Of a stretch of DNA of 64,000 bases, positions 7,194-15,352 are shown piece by piece; the first letter of the stretch is position 1; every line of letters begins with the position of its first letter. Source of the stretch: Brevinematales bacterium (lineage in GTDB: Bacteria; Spirochaetota; Brevinematia; Brevinematales; Thermospiraceae); NCBI GenBank assembly GCA_026417555.1, contig JAOADA010000006.1, forward strand, positions 1-64,000, read 5' to 3'. A program made the position numbers and the translations under genes. The notes under the pieces were generated by a model. It saw only the letters and a program-made list of their open reading frames with translations. It was not told the origin of the DNA and made no database searches.

Positions 7194-9269
7194 TCATGAC
7201 ACTACCCGCGGAGAACTTATCATCCCTATCTGATCTACAGAAACATCAATGGGAACCTCCGAGTAGGACAACACTCCCACCGAGGGAAACATCCGCTCTA
7301 TCATCTCTCGCACCAACCGACGAACCCGCTGAGAACAGAGAATCACAGGAGAATACCCATTTTGAAGAGCATTCTCAATGATCCGAGAAGCCTCATTGAC
7401 AAAATGGTTCATAATCTCTGGATCAAGATTAGCATAGGTTGCATTCTGCTGCTCATAAATGGAATCCTGAAGCACCTCCTCCAATTCGGGATCGATCATC
7501 ACAGCTTTGAGCGTGTTCTTCTCGTCAACATAGTTCCCTACAATCTGTTTGCCAAGAGCCTGTCGAACATACTCCACAAGAGTATCTACATTCTTGGTCG
7601 TCGCCCCATAATCCGAAAGCGTCTCCAAAATAGTTACCATATTCCGAATCCTCACCCCCTCTCGAAGAAGCCCTTGTAATACCTTCTGAATGTCCCCAAC
7701 ACTCATATGCTTGAGAGCTTCTTCCACAACAACAGGATACTCCTTACGAATGGCATCCAACATCGCCTGAGTATCTTGACGGGTGAGAAGAGTAGCCGCA
7801 TTGCGCTTGATAACCTCCGTAAGATGCGTCGCTATCACCGCTGGAGCATCATACACAGAAAACCCCATAGACTCCGCCTTGACCCGCTCCTCAGCAGAAA
7901 TCCACTTGGCAGGAAGCCCAAAAGCTGGTTCCTTCACACTGATCCCATCAATAGCATCAAGATCAAGCCGCGCATTCATGGCAAGAAACTTGCTGGGATA
8001 TACCTTGCCACGAGCCACATCTATCCCCCGAATCTTGATCACATATTCCGACGCATCTAAAGCCACATTGTCCACAATACGAATAGGAGGCACCAAAACC
8101 CCAAGATCAAGACCAATCCGTTTACGAATCATACGAATCCTATCCAAAAGATCACCCCCTTGCTGTTTGTCCACAAGGGGAATAAGATTGTACCCTATCT
8201 CAAGATTCATAGGATCTACCTTGACAATATCTTCGACAGTGGTAGTCTGCTCTGCCGCTTGTTTGCTTTTTGTCTCCTGCTGCTTCTTCACCTCTTCCTT
8301 TGTCTGTGCCGATTGCATCATATATCCTAAAGCCACAAGCCCACCCCCCATCACCATCATAATCAGCGTGGGAAACCCAGGAAGAAATGCCATCACCCCA
8401 AGCACCCCTCCGGTAATGTACAAAATAGAAGAGGTTGAGGCAATCTGCTTCACCACATTCCGCCCAAAACGCTCCTGAGAAGCCGACCTCGTCACAATAA
8501 TACCTGTCGCTGTCGAAATCAAAAGGGCTGGAATCTGAGAAACAAGACCATCACCAATCGTGAGAAGAGTATAAGTTTGCGCCGCCGTCGCTATATCTTC
8601 CCCACGAACAATCGTCCCAATCACTATCCCCATAATGATATCCACCAACGTAATAACAAGGGCAACTTTCACATTCCCAGAAACAAACTTGGACGAACCA
8701 TCCATAGCCCCATAAAAATCAGCCTCCTGCCGCACCTCCTCCCGACGCTTCCTGGCCTCTTCCTCCGTGATAAGCCCTGCATTCAGATCACTGTCTATAG
8801 AAAGTTGTTTCGCTGGCATCGCATCAAGAGTAAATCTCGCTGCCACTTCCGATACACGACTCGCTCCTTTGGTGATCACCAAAAACTGAATAGCCAACAG
8901 CACAATAAAAATGGTAATCCCAATCCAATAATTTCCCCCTACCACAAACTCCCCAAACGCCCGAATAATTTTTCCCTCAAATGCCACCCCTTGACTCAAA
9001 ATCAAACGAGTGGAAGACACATTCAAACCTAACCCAAAAATCGTCGTCAGAAGAATAAGCGTCGGAAAAGTATGGAAATCAGCAGGTTTTCTGATAGAAA
9101 GCGTACTCAGAATAATCATCAAGCTAATCGCAAGATTCAACGCAAGCATCATATCAAGAATCCACGCCGGCAAAGGAATCACCATCATAAGCACAATCAC
9201 TACCACAGCAATTGCCATGGGAAATTCATCCAGAAGCGAAAAAAGAAGATTCTGCCTCTCGTTTGCCAT
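7194..9269 (-). CDS. flhA: FlhA, flagellar type III export gate
   Basis: Nonameric inner-membrane export gate that uses proton motive force and docks export chaperones. The 691 residues match family length. The N-terminal half has about eight membrane helices starting at residue 16 and the FHIPEP-region signature, with conserved RKPADFHTFPT at about 60-70. The large cytoplasmic domain begins near 330. The SD AAGGAGG precedes ATG 9269. It lies 9 bases after flhB in the export operon. Confidence 0.97.
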   Translation of the reverse strand: MANERQNLLFSLLDEFPMAIAVVVIVLMMVIPLPAWILDMMLALNLAISLMIILSTLSIRKPADFHTFPTLILLTTIFGLGLNVSSTRLILSQGVAFEGKIIRAFGEFVVGGNYWIGITIFIVLLAIQFLVITKGASRVSEVAARFTLDAMPAKQLSIDSDLNAGLITEEEARKRREEVRQEADFYGAMDGSSKFVSGNVKVALVITLVDIIMGIVIGTIVRGEDIATAAQTYTLLTIGDGLVSQIPALLISTATGIIVTRSASQERFGRNVVKQIASTSSILYITGGVLGVMAFLPGFPTLIMMVMGGGLVALGYMMQSAQTKEEVKKQQETKSKQAAEQTTTVEDIVKVDPMNLEIGYNLIPLVDKQQGGDLLDRIRMIRKRIGLDLGVLVPPIRIVDNVALDASEYVIKIRGIDVARGKVYPSKFLAMNARLDLDAIDGISVKEPAFGLPAKWISAEERVKAESMGFSVYDAPAVIATHLTEVIKRNAATLLTRQDTQAMLDAIRKEYPVVVEEALKHMSVGDIQKVLQGLLREGVRIRNMVTILETLSDYGATTKNVDTLVEYVRQALGKQIVGNYVDEKNTLKAVMIDPELEEVLQDSIYEQQNATYANLDPEIMNHFVNEASRIIENALQNGYSPVILCSQRVRRLVREMIERMFPSVGVLSYSEVPIDVSVDQIGMISSPRVVS

Positions 9270-9278
9270 GATTCCTCC

Positions 9279-10430
9279 TTAGGCCACCACACTTTTTCCC
9301 TTGGCTTGATACACCAGAGAAAGAATACGCGCCACCGCCTCAAAAAACTCGGGAGGTATCTCCTCTCCCACCTCAACCATCTGATACAAAGAACGGGCCA
9401 ATGGCTTGTTCTCTATCACATAGATATCATGTTCCTTAGCAAGAGCCTTGATCCGCTCCGCAATAGGCCCCTCCCCTTTGGCTATCACCACCGGAGCATT
9501 CATATAATGGGGATCGTACTTCAACGCCACCGCAATGTGGGTTGGGTTGGTGATAACTACATCCGCCTTCGGCACCTCCCGGGCAAGATTCTGACTGAGA
9601 AACCGCCTCTGCATCTCCCGAATCTTTGCCTTAATCTCCGGATTACCTTCCATCTCTTTAAATTCCTCTTTGATCTCTTGCTTGGTCATCTTGAGAGATT
9701 GAATGAAATTCCACCGCTGAAAAGCATAATCCACCAACGCAAACACAAGCAGAAGAATCCCTACCGTACTCACAAACTGAAAAAGAAAAACCGCCAGAAA
9801 CTCAACCGATTCGGGAAGTGTCCGCCGACTCATGGTCAATAATTCACCAAAACGATTCATAAGAAATAGCCCAGCCACAGCAAACACCCCCACAAGCTTC
9901 ACGAGTGACTTGGCAAGATTAAAAAGTGTCTCCACCGACCAGAACATACGAGCAAAATTCTTGCCTATGTTTCCCCAAATCTTGGCAAAATTGAACTGAA
10001 TCCGCTTGGTGGTAAAAACAAACCCCCCTTGAATCGCATTTCCCACTATAGCCGCTACAACAGCCACCAAAAAAACAGGCAACAGTACCTGCGCTATCAC
10101 CCATAACATATTCACATAAAGAGCAGACAGATTATTGGCCGTCGCAGACAGGGTAAGTATATTCTCAAGATAAAAACGAAACAGAGATCGCATCAAGTAC
10201 CACACATAACCCGCCATCAAACTCAACGCCCAAAATACCAAAAGAAACACAATAATCGCTGTAAGCTCCTGAGAACGAGGAATCTGTCCCTCTTCCCTTG
10301 CCTTGCGTTTCTTGTACTCTGTCGGCTCCTCAGTACGCCCCTCATCCTCCGCCGCAAAAAGCTGGAGATCAAACCTCACAACCGATATCTCAGGAGAAAG
10401 AGAAAGAAGCCACTCCCTCGTCGTCATCAT
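9279..10430 (-). CDS. flhB: FlhB, export substrate-specificity switch
   Basis: Membrane component of the flagellar export gate; self-cleavage switches secretion from hook to filament substrates. The 383 residues include EEPTEYKKRKAREEGQIPRS (34-53), four membrane helices between about 55 and 235, and the autocleavage motif NPTH at 295-298. The first ATG (10430) overlaps the fliR stop; a second in-frame ATG at 10427 shares the AGGAGGGG site. The N-terminal tail before the EEPT motif (about 30 residues) is longer than in E. coli FlhB. Confidence 0.96.
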   Translation of the reverse strand: MMTTREWLLSLSPEISVVRFDLQLFAAEDEGRTEEPTEYKKRKAREEGQIPRSQELTAIIVFLLVFWALSLMAGYVWYLMRSLFRFYLENILTLSATANNLSALYVNMLWVIAQVLLPVFLVAVVAAIVGNAIQGGFVFTTKRIQFNFAKIWGNIGKNFARMFWSVETLFNLAKSLVKLVGVFAVAGLFLMNRFGELLTMSRRTLPESVEFLAVFLFQFVSTVGILLLVFALVDYAFQRWNFIQSLKMTKQEIKEEFKEMEGNPEIKAKIREMQRRFLSQNLAREVPKADVVITNPTHIAVALKYDPHYMNAPVVIAKGEGPIAERIKALAKEHDIYVIENKPLARSLYQMVEVGEEIPPEFFEAVARILSLVYQAKGKSVVA

Positions 10431-11218
10431 GCCCCTCCTGCCCGTTGAAGCATCCTCACCATCGCTCGCACATCCCCTAATACCTGCGAGACAAAGGCAT
10501 CACCTACATTCACCACAACAGGCAGAAAAACCCAAAGCACCACAAAACCAACAATCAACTTGATATGAAACCCCATAATCATCACATTGAACTGAGGAGC
10601 CACACGCCCAATCATGGCCACAGCCACATCCAGGAGAAGTGATACCCCAATAATAGGAAATGCAATCCGCATCCCTACATCAAAAAGTACCATCACACCC
10701 GCCGTCAAACTTTTCACAAAAACATTGAGAGAAGCCACATCTAGCTTCCAGAACCCACGAAAACTCTCCGCTATCACCTGAACAAGATAAATGTGCCCAT
10801 CTACACGTAAAAAAAGCAAAAGGATCAGAATCCCCAACACATTCCCAAAAGAAGGAGTCTGTTGCTCCGACATAGGATCATAAACTTCATTAATACCCAA
10901 TCCCATCTGCATACTAAACATCTGGGCCGCATTCTGAAACGCCGATATACAAAAATATACAAAACTCCCTATCCCAAAACCAATAAGAAAATTCACCACC
11001 ATATCCGCTCCCAGTTCCACAAACCCCTGGGGTTGCGACACATTATACCCCACCACAAGGGGAACAAGTACCAAACTCACAAAAAACGCAAGCGACAACT
11101 TGACCCTCATGGGGAGAGCCTGCCCAGAAAAAAACGGAGCACTCGTAAACATCCCCATCATCCTCACAAAAACCACAAGAAAAACCTCAAAATACCGATA
11201 AAACGCCTCGTAGAGCAT
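10427..11218 (-). CDS. fliR: FliR, flagellar export apparatus membrane protein
   Basis: Forms the FliP5-FliQ4-FliR1 export pore at the base of the flagellum. It has 263 residues and about six hydrophobic segments, starting with FLVVFVRMMGMFTSAPFFSG (13-32), which is typical of FliR. It has a strong SD AGGAGGGAAG before ATG 11218 and lies 8 bases after fliQ. Its stop overlaps the flhB start (ATGA), giving translational coupling. Confidence 0.95.
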   Translation of the reverse strand: MLYEAFYRYFEVFLVVFVRMMGMFTSAPFFSGQALPMRVKLSLAFFVSLVLVPLVVGYNVSQPQGFVELGADMVVNFLIGFGIGSFVYFCISAFQNAAQMFSMQMGLGINEVYDPMSEQQTPSFGNVLGILILLLFLRVDGHIYLVQVIAESFRGFWKLDVASLNVFVKSLTAGVMVLFDVGMRIAFPIIGVSLLLDVAVAMIGRVAPQFNVMIMGFHIKLIVGFVVLWVFLPVVVNVGDAFVSQVLGDVRAMVRMLQRAGGA

Positions 11219-11226
11219 CTTCCCTC

Positions 11227-11496
11227 CTACAGGCGCGCTTGAGCAATATACTCAAAAATCCTATACGTAAAATCCTTAAATTCACGCAAAAAAAGCGGTC
11301 CCAAAAACACCATAAGAAGCAAAATCACTACCATCTTTGGCACAAAGGTAAGCGTCTGTTCCTGAATAGACGTCGTCGCCTGAAAAATACTGATAATAAG
11401 CCCCACGATCATCGAGATACCAAGAAGTGGAACCGACAGAAAAAGCACCTGATACAAAGATTCACTCATCAGCTTAAGAATAAGCCCATCTGTCAT
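11227..11496 (-). CDS. fliQ: FliQ, flagellar export apparatus membrane protein
   Basis: Small helical-hairpin subunit of the export gate, 89 residues, with two membrane helices (about 15-36 and 50-72). The family pattern LFLSVPLLGISMIVGLIISI (18-37) followed by FQATTSIQEQTLTF is present. It lies 9 bases after fliP and 8 bases before fliR. Confidence 0.95.
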   Translation of the reverse strand: MTDGLILKLMSESLYQVLFLSVPLLGISMIVGLIISIFQATTSIQEQTLTFVPKMVVILLLMVFLGPLFLREFKDFTYRIFEYIAQARL

Positions 11497-11505
11497 ACCT
11501 TACCC

Positions 11506-12258
11506 CTACCGAAAACTCAGCACAAGTTTCTCCACCAGAAGATCCCAACCATCAACCGCCAAAAACAACACCAACTTCAACGGAAAAGCCACCATCGTCG
11601 GGGGAAGCATCATCATACCCATCGACATCAACACACTCGCCACCACAATGTCAATGATCGTAAAAGGAATCAAAATAAGCATCCCCATATAAAACGAAAT
11701 CGTCAACTCATTCAAAATAAAAGCCGGAATGAGCACATAATCCGGCACCTCATCGCGATTCCGAGGCCTCTCCACTTTCGCCATTTTGACAAAACGATAA
11801 ATATACCGCTCTGAGGTCTGCTTGAACATAAACTCCCGAAGAGGTTTCATGGCCTTTTTGTAGCCCTCTGCAAGAGATACCTTCCCATCCAAATAAGGCC
11901 CTACCCCCTCCTGATAGGATTTCTGAAAGATGGGATACATCACAAAAAGACTCATAAAAAGAGCAAGACTCACAATAATCTGGTTAGGAGGAAGCCCCTG
12001 CTGAGAAAGCCCTCGCCCCACAAAAGAAAGCACAATATACATCCGAATATAACTCGTCAAAGTAATCAAAAGCGTAGGAGCAAGAGAAATAATGGTGATC
12101 AGAAATAACACCTGAAGAGAAAGCGCCACCTGTCGAGGTGTCCTCGCCTCAGTAACATTCACATTCACCGAGGGTATAGGAATAGCCTGAGCCTGCTGAG
12201 CAAAACTAGCCCCAGACAAGGCCAAAAAAAGCCCTACATAGAGAGCCGGTTTTTTCAC
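11506..12258 (-). CDS. fliP: FliP, flagellar export apparatus membrane protein
   Basis: Pore-forming subunit of the export gate. The start is taken as GTG 12258, directly behind GGGAGGGAGG. It gives 250 residues with a cleavable signal peptide (about 1-25, ending near QAQA), then the FliP core with LTSYIRMYIVLSFVGRGL and four membrane helices. A longer open frame to 12510 encodes Phe/Lys-rich non-FliP sequence and crosses the promoter, so it is rejected. fliO, which often precedes fliP, is not recognisable here. It is the first gene of the operon. Confidence 0.94.
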   Translation of the reverse strand: MKKPALYVGLFLALSGASFAQQAQAIPIPSVNVNVTEARTPRQVALSLQVLFLITIISLAPTLLITLTSYIRMYIVLSFVGRGLSQQGLPPNQIIVSLALFMSLFVMYPIFQKSYQEGVGPYLDGKVSLAEGYKKAMKPLREFMFKQTSERYIYRFVKMAKVERPRNRDEVPDYVLIPAFILNELTISFYMGMLILIPFTIIDIVVASVLMSMGMMMLPPTMVAFPLKLVLFLAVDGWDLLVEKLVLSFR

Positions 12259-12278
12259 TTCCTCCCTCCCCAAAAAGA

Positions 12279-12306
12279 GTAGTAGTAGAAGGATACTTAC
12301 TACTAC
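12279..12306 (-). promoter_or_regulatory. Inverted repeat at the 5' end of the fliP transcript
   Basis: GTAGTAGTA (12279-12287) and TACTACTAC (12298-12306) form a perfect 9-bp stem with a 10-base loop. The predicted start site (about 12309) lies just upstream, so nearly the first transcribed bases would form this hairpin. It may be a 5'-end stabiliser or a protein-binding operator. Confidence 0.6.
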
Positions 12307-12315
12307 GGATGATAT

Positions 12316-12344
12316 ATTATGCAACGATAGAAAAAAAAAATCAA
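12316..12344 (-). promoter_or_regulatory. Promoter of the flagellar export operon
   Basis: Minus-strand -35 TTGATT (12339-12344), 17-bp spacer and -10 CATAAT (12316-12321). A/T tracts lie immediately upstream (12354-12388) and could act as an UP element. It resembles a housekeeping promoter; no sigma-28-type motif was seen. Confidence 0.7.
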
Positions 12345-12353
12345 GTGTTTTTG

Positions 12354-12388
12354 AAAGATTTTTTGAAAAATTTTTCAAAAAAGTCTTT
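12354..12388. repeat. Loop-less 17-bp AT palindrome upstream of the fliP promoter
   Basis: The arms 12354-12370 and 12371-12388 are complementary apart from one bulged base (G83 of the 12300 block), giving a 17-bp stem without a loop made of A and T runs. It could extrude as a cruciform, bend the DNA as an UP element, or be a T-rich terminator for an unseen minus-strand transcript. The rest of the gene-free stretch 12389-12625 holds no convincing reading frame. Confidence 0.55.
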
Positions 12389-12629
12389 GTTTGGCATAAA
12401 CATACCACCCTTTCCCAGCCGCATACCGCCTCACATTTTTCAAACAATGGCTTTCCAAAAAAACCGAGAAAACCATCTGAAGCCCTGAGATACTCACAGA
12501 AGGGAGACAAGAGCCCCCTAACGCCAGTTTTGAGTCCTCTCCTCGTTTGAAAAAAATCACAAAAACACCTTACTTATATCTAAACTCTCGTTTTCTGGTA
12601 ATTCCCCCCAGCAAAACGTTACCAAAAAC

Positions 12630-12659
12630 TTGTATTTTCTTTGCCTTTGCTTGTATAAT
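12630..12659 (+). promoter_or_regulatory. Promoter of argD-proC-yggT-yggU
   Basis: -35 TTGTAT (12630-12635), 18-bp spacer and perfect -10 TATAAT (12654-12659). The leader to the argD start is about 25 bases. Confidence 0.75.
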
Positions 12660-12691
12660 ACAGAGACCCAACTTTTGCAAGGAGTTTGTCG

Positions 12692-13888
12692 GTGACCATA
12701 CAGGAGAGAACTGACCATTACCTCATTCCCTTCTACAAACGAACCCCTGTCACCATTACACGAGGGAAGGGATGTTACGTCTGGGATGAAAAAGGACAAC
12801 GCTACCTTGACATGACAGCAGGTATTGCCGTAGTCAATCTTGGCCACAATCACCCCTCCGTTGTCAGAGCCCTGAAAACCCAAGCTAGCAAAATCTGGCA
12901 CATCTCTAACCTCTTCTACCAAGAACCTCAGGCTACGCTTGCCCAGGCTTTGGTGGAACGGAGTTTTGATGGGATGGTTTTTTTTGCCAATAGCGGGGCC
13001 GAAGCTAACGACGGAGCTCTTAAGATAGCTCGCCTCTGGGGAAACAAACAAGGGAAAAACAAAGTCATCGCTCTTCAACAGTCTTTTCACGGAAGAACCA
13101 TTGCCACGATTAGTCTCACTGGACAAGACAAATACAAGCAGGGCTTTGACCCTCTCTTAGGAGAGATTGCCTTTGTTGCCCCTGGTGACATTCACACCCT
13201 CCGAGAGAAATGGGATCATAGCGTATGTGCTATTTTTCTTGAGGTGATCCAATGCGAAGGAGGAGTGAGGGCTCTCTCCCCAGAATTTCTGCAGGAGATC
13301 TTTTCTCTCGCCCGAGAAAAAAACTCTCTGATCATCATTGACGAAATCCAAACAGGAATGGGAAGAACAGGTACCCTCTTCGGTTACCAACACTTTGGAA
13401 TAGAACCAGATATCATCACCTTGGCAAAAGGACTTGGAAATGGTTTCCCTATAGGAGCTATTGTGGTGAAACGTGCCATTGCCCAAACTATGCCCGTGGG
13501 AATGCACGCCTCTACCTTTGGGGGAAATTTTCTTGCCTGCCGAGTGGCTTCAGAGGTACTCCATACCCTCACCCCAACGTTTCTCGAAAACGTCCAAAAA
13601 ACCTCCCATTGGTTTCATGAGAAACTTGTCTCTCTGCAAAGGCATTTTCCAGAGCTTGTCCTCGATGTTCGGGTCTACGGCCTCATGATAGGAATTGACC
13701 TCACCCCTTCGTTACCCGTTACCGAGGTGATAGATGCCCTTCGCCACAAGGGCATCCTCGCCCTCAGGGCAGGAGAAAATACCCTCCGTCTCGCCCCACC
13801 CCTCATCATAGGGAAAAAAGAAATCACTTTCTTCATCCAGGTTTTCTCTCACATTCTTGAGGAAAAAAAGAGAGGTCAAAACGTATGA
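12692..13888 (+). CDS. argD: Acetylornithine aminotransferase-type class III aminotransferase
   Basis: PLP-dependent class III (subgroup II) aminotransferase interconverting N-acetylglutamate semialdehyde and N-acetylornithine in arginine synthesis. It has 398 residues. Visible features are NSGAEAND (cofactor phosphate site, about 100), IIIDEIQTGMGRTG (about 214-227) and the PLP lysine in TLAKGLGNG (Lys246). The start is GTG 12692, seven bases after AAGGAG; TTG 12686 is too close to the SD. The co-located proC raises the alternative of an ornithine aminotransferase feeding pyrroline-5-carboxylate to ProC, so the exact substrate is uncertain. Confidence 0.85.
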   Translation: MTIQERTDHYLIPFYKRTPVTITRGKGCYVWDEKGQRYLDMTAGIAVVNLGHNHPSVVRALKTQASKIWHISNLFYQEPQATLAQALVERSFDGMVFFANSGAEANDGALKIARLWGNKQGKNKVIALQQSFHGRTIATISLTGQDKYKQGFDPLLGEIAFVAPGDIHTLREKWDHSVCAIFLEVIQCEGGVRALSPEFLQEIFSLAREKNSLIIIDEIQTGMGRTGTLFGYQHFGIEPDIITLAKGLGNGFPIGAIVVKRAIAQTMPVGMHASTFGGNFLACRVASEVLHTLTPTFLENVQKTSHWFHEKLVSLQRHFPELVLDVRVYGLMIGIDLTPSLPVTEVIDALRHKGILALRAGENTLRLAPPLIIGKKEITFFIQVFSHILEEKKRGQNV

Positions 13889-14682
13889 AGCTTGGGGTTA
13901 TTGGATATGGCCAGATGGGCCAGGCTATTGTTCGGGGTGTCGTGAAAAAAAACCTCTTTGACTCTATCCTCGTCTACGATGTTGCCAAACCAAAGCTCTC
14001 CCGTCTCCCAAGAAGCACCTCGCAGGCACAAAAGATCGAAGAGGTTTTTGAGTGTGATATCCTTCTTCTCGCCATCAAACCTCAGGACGTTCCGTCTTTC
14101 TGTGAAACCAACCGTACCCTCCTAAAAAATAGAAACACCGTCCTTGTCACTATTGTAGCAGGATTGCCTGTGGCCTTTTATAGACAATGGACACAAGCCC
14201 CTCTTGCACGTGTGATGCCCAATACCCCAGCACAGGTGGGAGAAGGTGCCTCAGGGATTTATTTTGATGGCGATCTCCCTGACACTACACGCCAGATGGT
14301 GATCACGATGTTTGCCTCTCTCGGTATAGCAGAAGTAGTAACCAAAGAAGACCTTCTTCACGCTGTTACAGGGCTCTCAGGATCAGGACCAGCGTATGTG
14401 ATGCTTTTCCTCTCGGCACTTGCCGACGGCGGAGTAATGGAAGGGTTGCCCAGAGATATAGCCAAACGCCTTGCTATACAAACTGTCCTTGGTTCAGCTG
14501 CCCTTGCTCGTGAGGCTATGAAAAACGGCAAAAGTTTCGAAGACCTCAAGGATATGGTGATGTCTCCTGGAGGTACGACTGCCCGAGGACTCTACGCCCT
14601 TGAAGAAGGTAAACTTCGTTCCGTCATTATGAAAGCTGTGAGCGAGGCTACAAAACGCTCCCGAGAATTAGGAGGCAAATAA
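13885..14682 (+). CDS. proC: Pyrroline-5-carboxylate reductase
   Basis: Last step of proline synthesis, reducing pyrroline-5-carboxylate with NAD(P)H. It has 265 residues with a Rossmann start GYGQMGQAI (7-15), MPNTPAQVGEGASG near 110-125, and the C-terminal dimer domain with TGLSGSGPAYV and DMVMSPGGTTARGL. It overlaps argD by ATGA and is followed by yggT at TAATG, a common proC-yggT arrangement. Confidence 0.96.
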   Translation: MKLGVIGYGQMGQAIVRGVVKKNLFDSILVYDVAKPKLSRLPRSTSQAQKIEEVFECDILLLAIKPQDVPSFCETNRTLLKNRNTVLVTIVAGLPVAFYRQWTQAPLARVMPNTPAQVGEGASGIYFDGDLPDTTRQMVITMFASLGIAEVVTKEDLLHAVTGLSGSGPAYVMLFLSALADGGVMEGLPRDIAKRLAIQTVLGSAALAREAMKNGKSFEDLKDMVMSPGGTTARGLYALEEGKLRSVIMKAVSEATKRSRELGGK

Positions 14683-14972
14683 TGCTTGGCTATATCCTTC
14701 TCTATCTCATGGTCGCTCTCGAGATCTACAGTTGGGTCTTCTTAGCCTATATTATGCTCTGCTGGCTTCCCATCAATGACAGCGATCCTATTTTGGGAAG
14801 ACTTATGCGCTTTCTCTCTGCCCTCTGTGAACCGGTATATGGCCTTGTTTTGCGATTTCTCCCCCCCTTGCGCCTCGGTATACTGGATTTCTCACCTCTC
14901 TATATTTTTTTCCTGATTTACCTTTTGCGACTTCTCCTGAGTCGTGTTATGGTATGGGCAGCCATGCTCTGA
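14682..14972 (+). CDS. yggT: YggT family membrane protein
   Basis: Small inner-membrane protein of 96 residues with two hydrophobic helices (about 5-28 and 68-93). The central loop CEPVYGLVLRFLPPL fits the YggT signature (C-E/D-P-x-x-x...R..P). Function is poorly known; relatives sit beside proC or the division gene sepF and are linked to envelope processes. The start overlaps the proC stop by one base behind TTAGGAGG. Confidence 0.92.
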   Translation: MLGYILLYLMVALEIYSWVFLAYIMLCWLPINDSDPILGRLMRFLSALCEPVYGLVLRFLPPLRLGILDFSPLYIFFLIYLLRLLLSRVMVWAAML

Positions 14973-14979
14973 ACATCCT

Positions 14980-15255
14980 ATGACAAGAAATAGTATTTGC
15001 CTTACGGTTGTGCCTAAAAGCCGACGAGAAGGTATCTTCCTCGAGGGAAACCTCATCAAGGTCCATGTCCATGCCTCTCCTACTGATGGAGAAGCTAACA
15101 AGGCTCTCAAAGAGGTCCTCTCCCACTGCCTGGGGGTACCCAAATCCTCCATCTCCCTTCTTTCGGGGGAAAAAAGTCGCCACAAAATCGTTTCGATCGA
15201 GGGTTGGAACGAAGAAAACCTCAAAGCCTTCCTCGCTCAAAACCAGAGAAAATAA
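14980..15255 (+). CDS. yggU: DUF167 (YggU) protein
   Basis: Small cytoplasmic protein of the DUF167/YggU family, 91 residues from ATG 14980. The family core is visible: VVPKSRREG, the HVHASPTDGEANKALKE block (about 28-44) and SGEKSRHKIVSI. Molecular function is unknown. yggT-yggU adjacency is seen in many bacteria. An alternative start at 14944 would overlap yggT; neither has a strong SD. Confidence 0.88.
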   Translation: MTRNSICLTVVPKSRREGIFLEGNLIKVHVHASPTDGEANKALKEVLSHCLGVPKSSISLLSGEKSRHKIVSIEGWNEENLKAFLAQNQRK

Positions 15256-15294
15256 AATCCCCCACACAACCTTTTCCAAGAAAAAAGCACTTGG

Positions 15295-15323
15295 TTGACT
15301 TTTCTCTCGCTTTTATGTATACT
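15295..15323 (+). promoter_or_regulatory. Promoter of ribBA
   Basis: -35 TTGACT (15295-15300), 17-bp spacer, -10 TATACT (15318-15323). The start would be near 15330, leaving only about 23 bases of leader. There is therefore no room for an FMN riboswitch. Confidence 0.85.
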
Positions 15324-15352
15324 TTAGACGATGTTTTCTCCAAGGAGAACCT

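Noticed and set aside
12259-12510. N-terminal extension of FliP
   Set aside because: It would cross the promoter and encode low-complexity Phe/Lys-rich sequence. GTG 12258 behind GGGAGGGAGG gives a normal signal peptide and family length.
12390-12600. 6S RNA or a riboswitch (c-di-GMP, TPP, SAM) upstream of fliP
   Set aside because: I could not find the conserved core of any of these on either strand and could not build a convincing closing stem.
12375-13126. Minus-strand open frames upstream of fliP and opposite argD
   Set aside because: No SD, no family resemblance, and the longer frame lies antisense to the conserved argD sequence.
15255-15352. FMN riboswitch before ribBA
   Set aside because: The promoter lies too close to the start codon; only about 23 bases would be transcribed before it.
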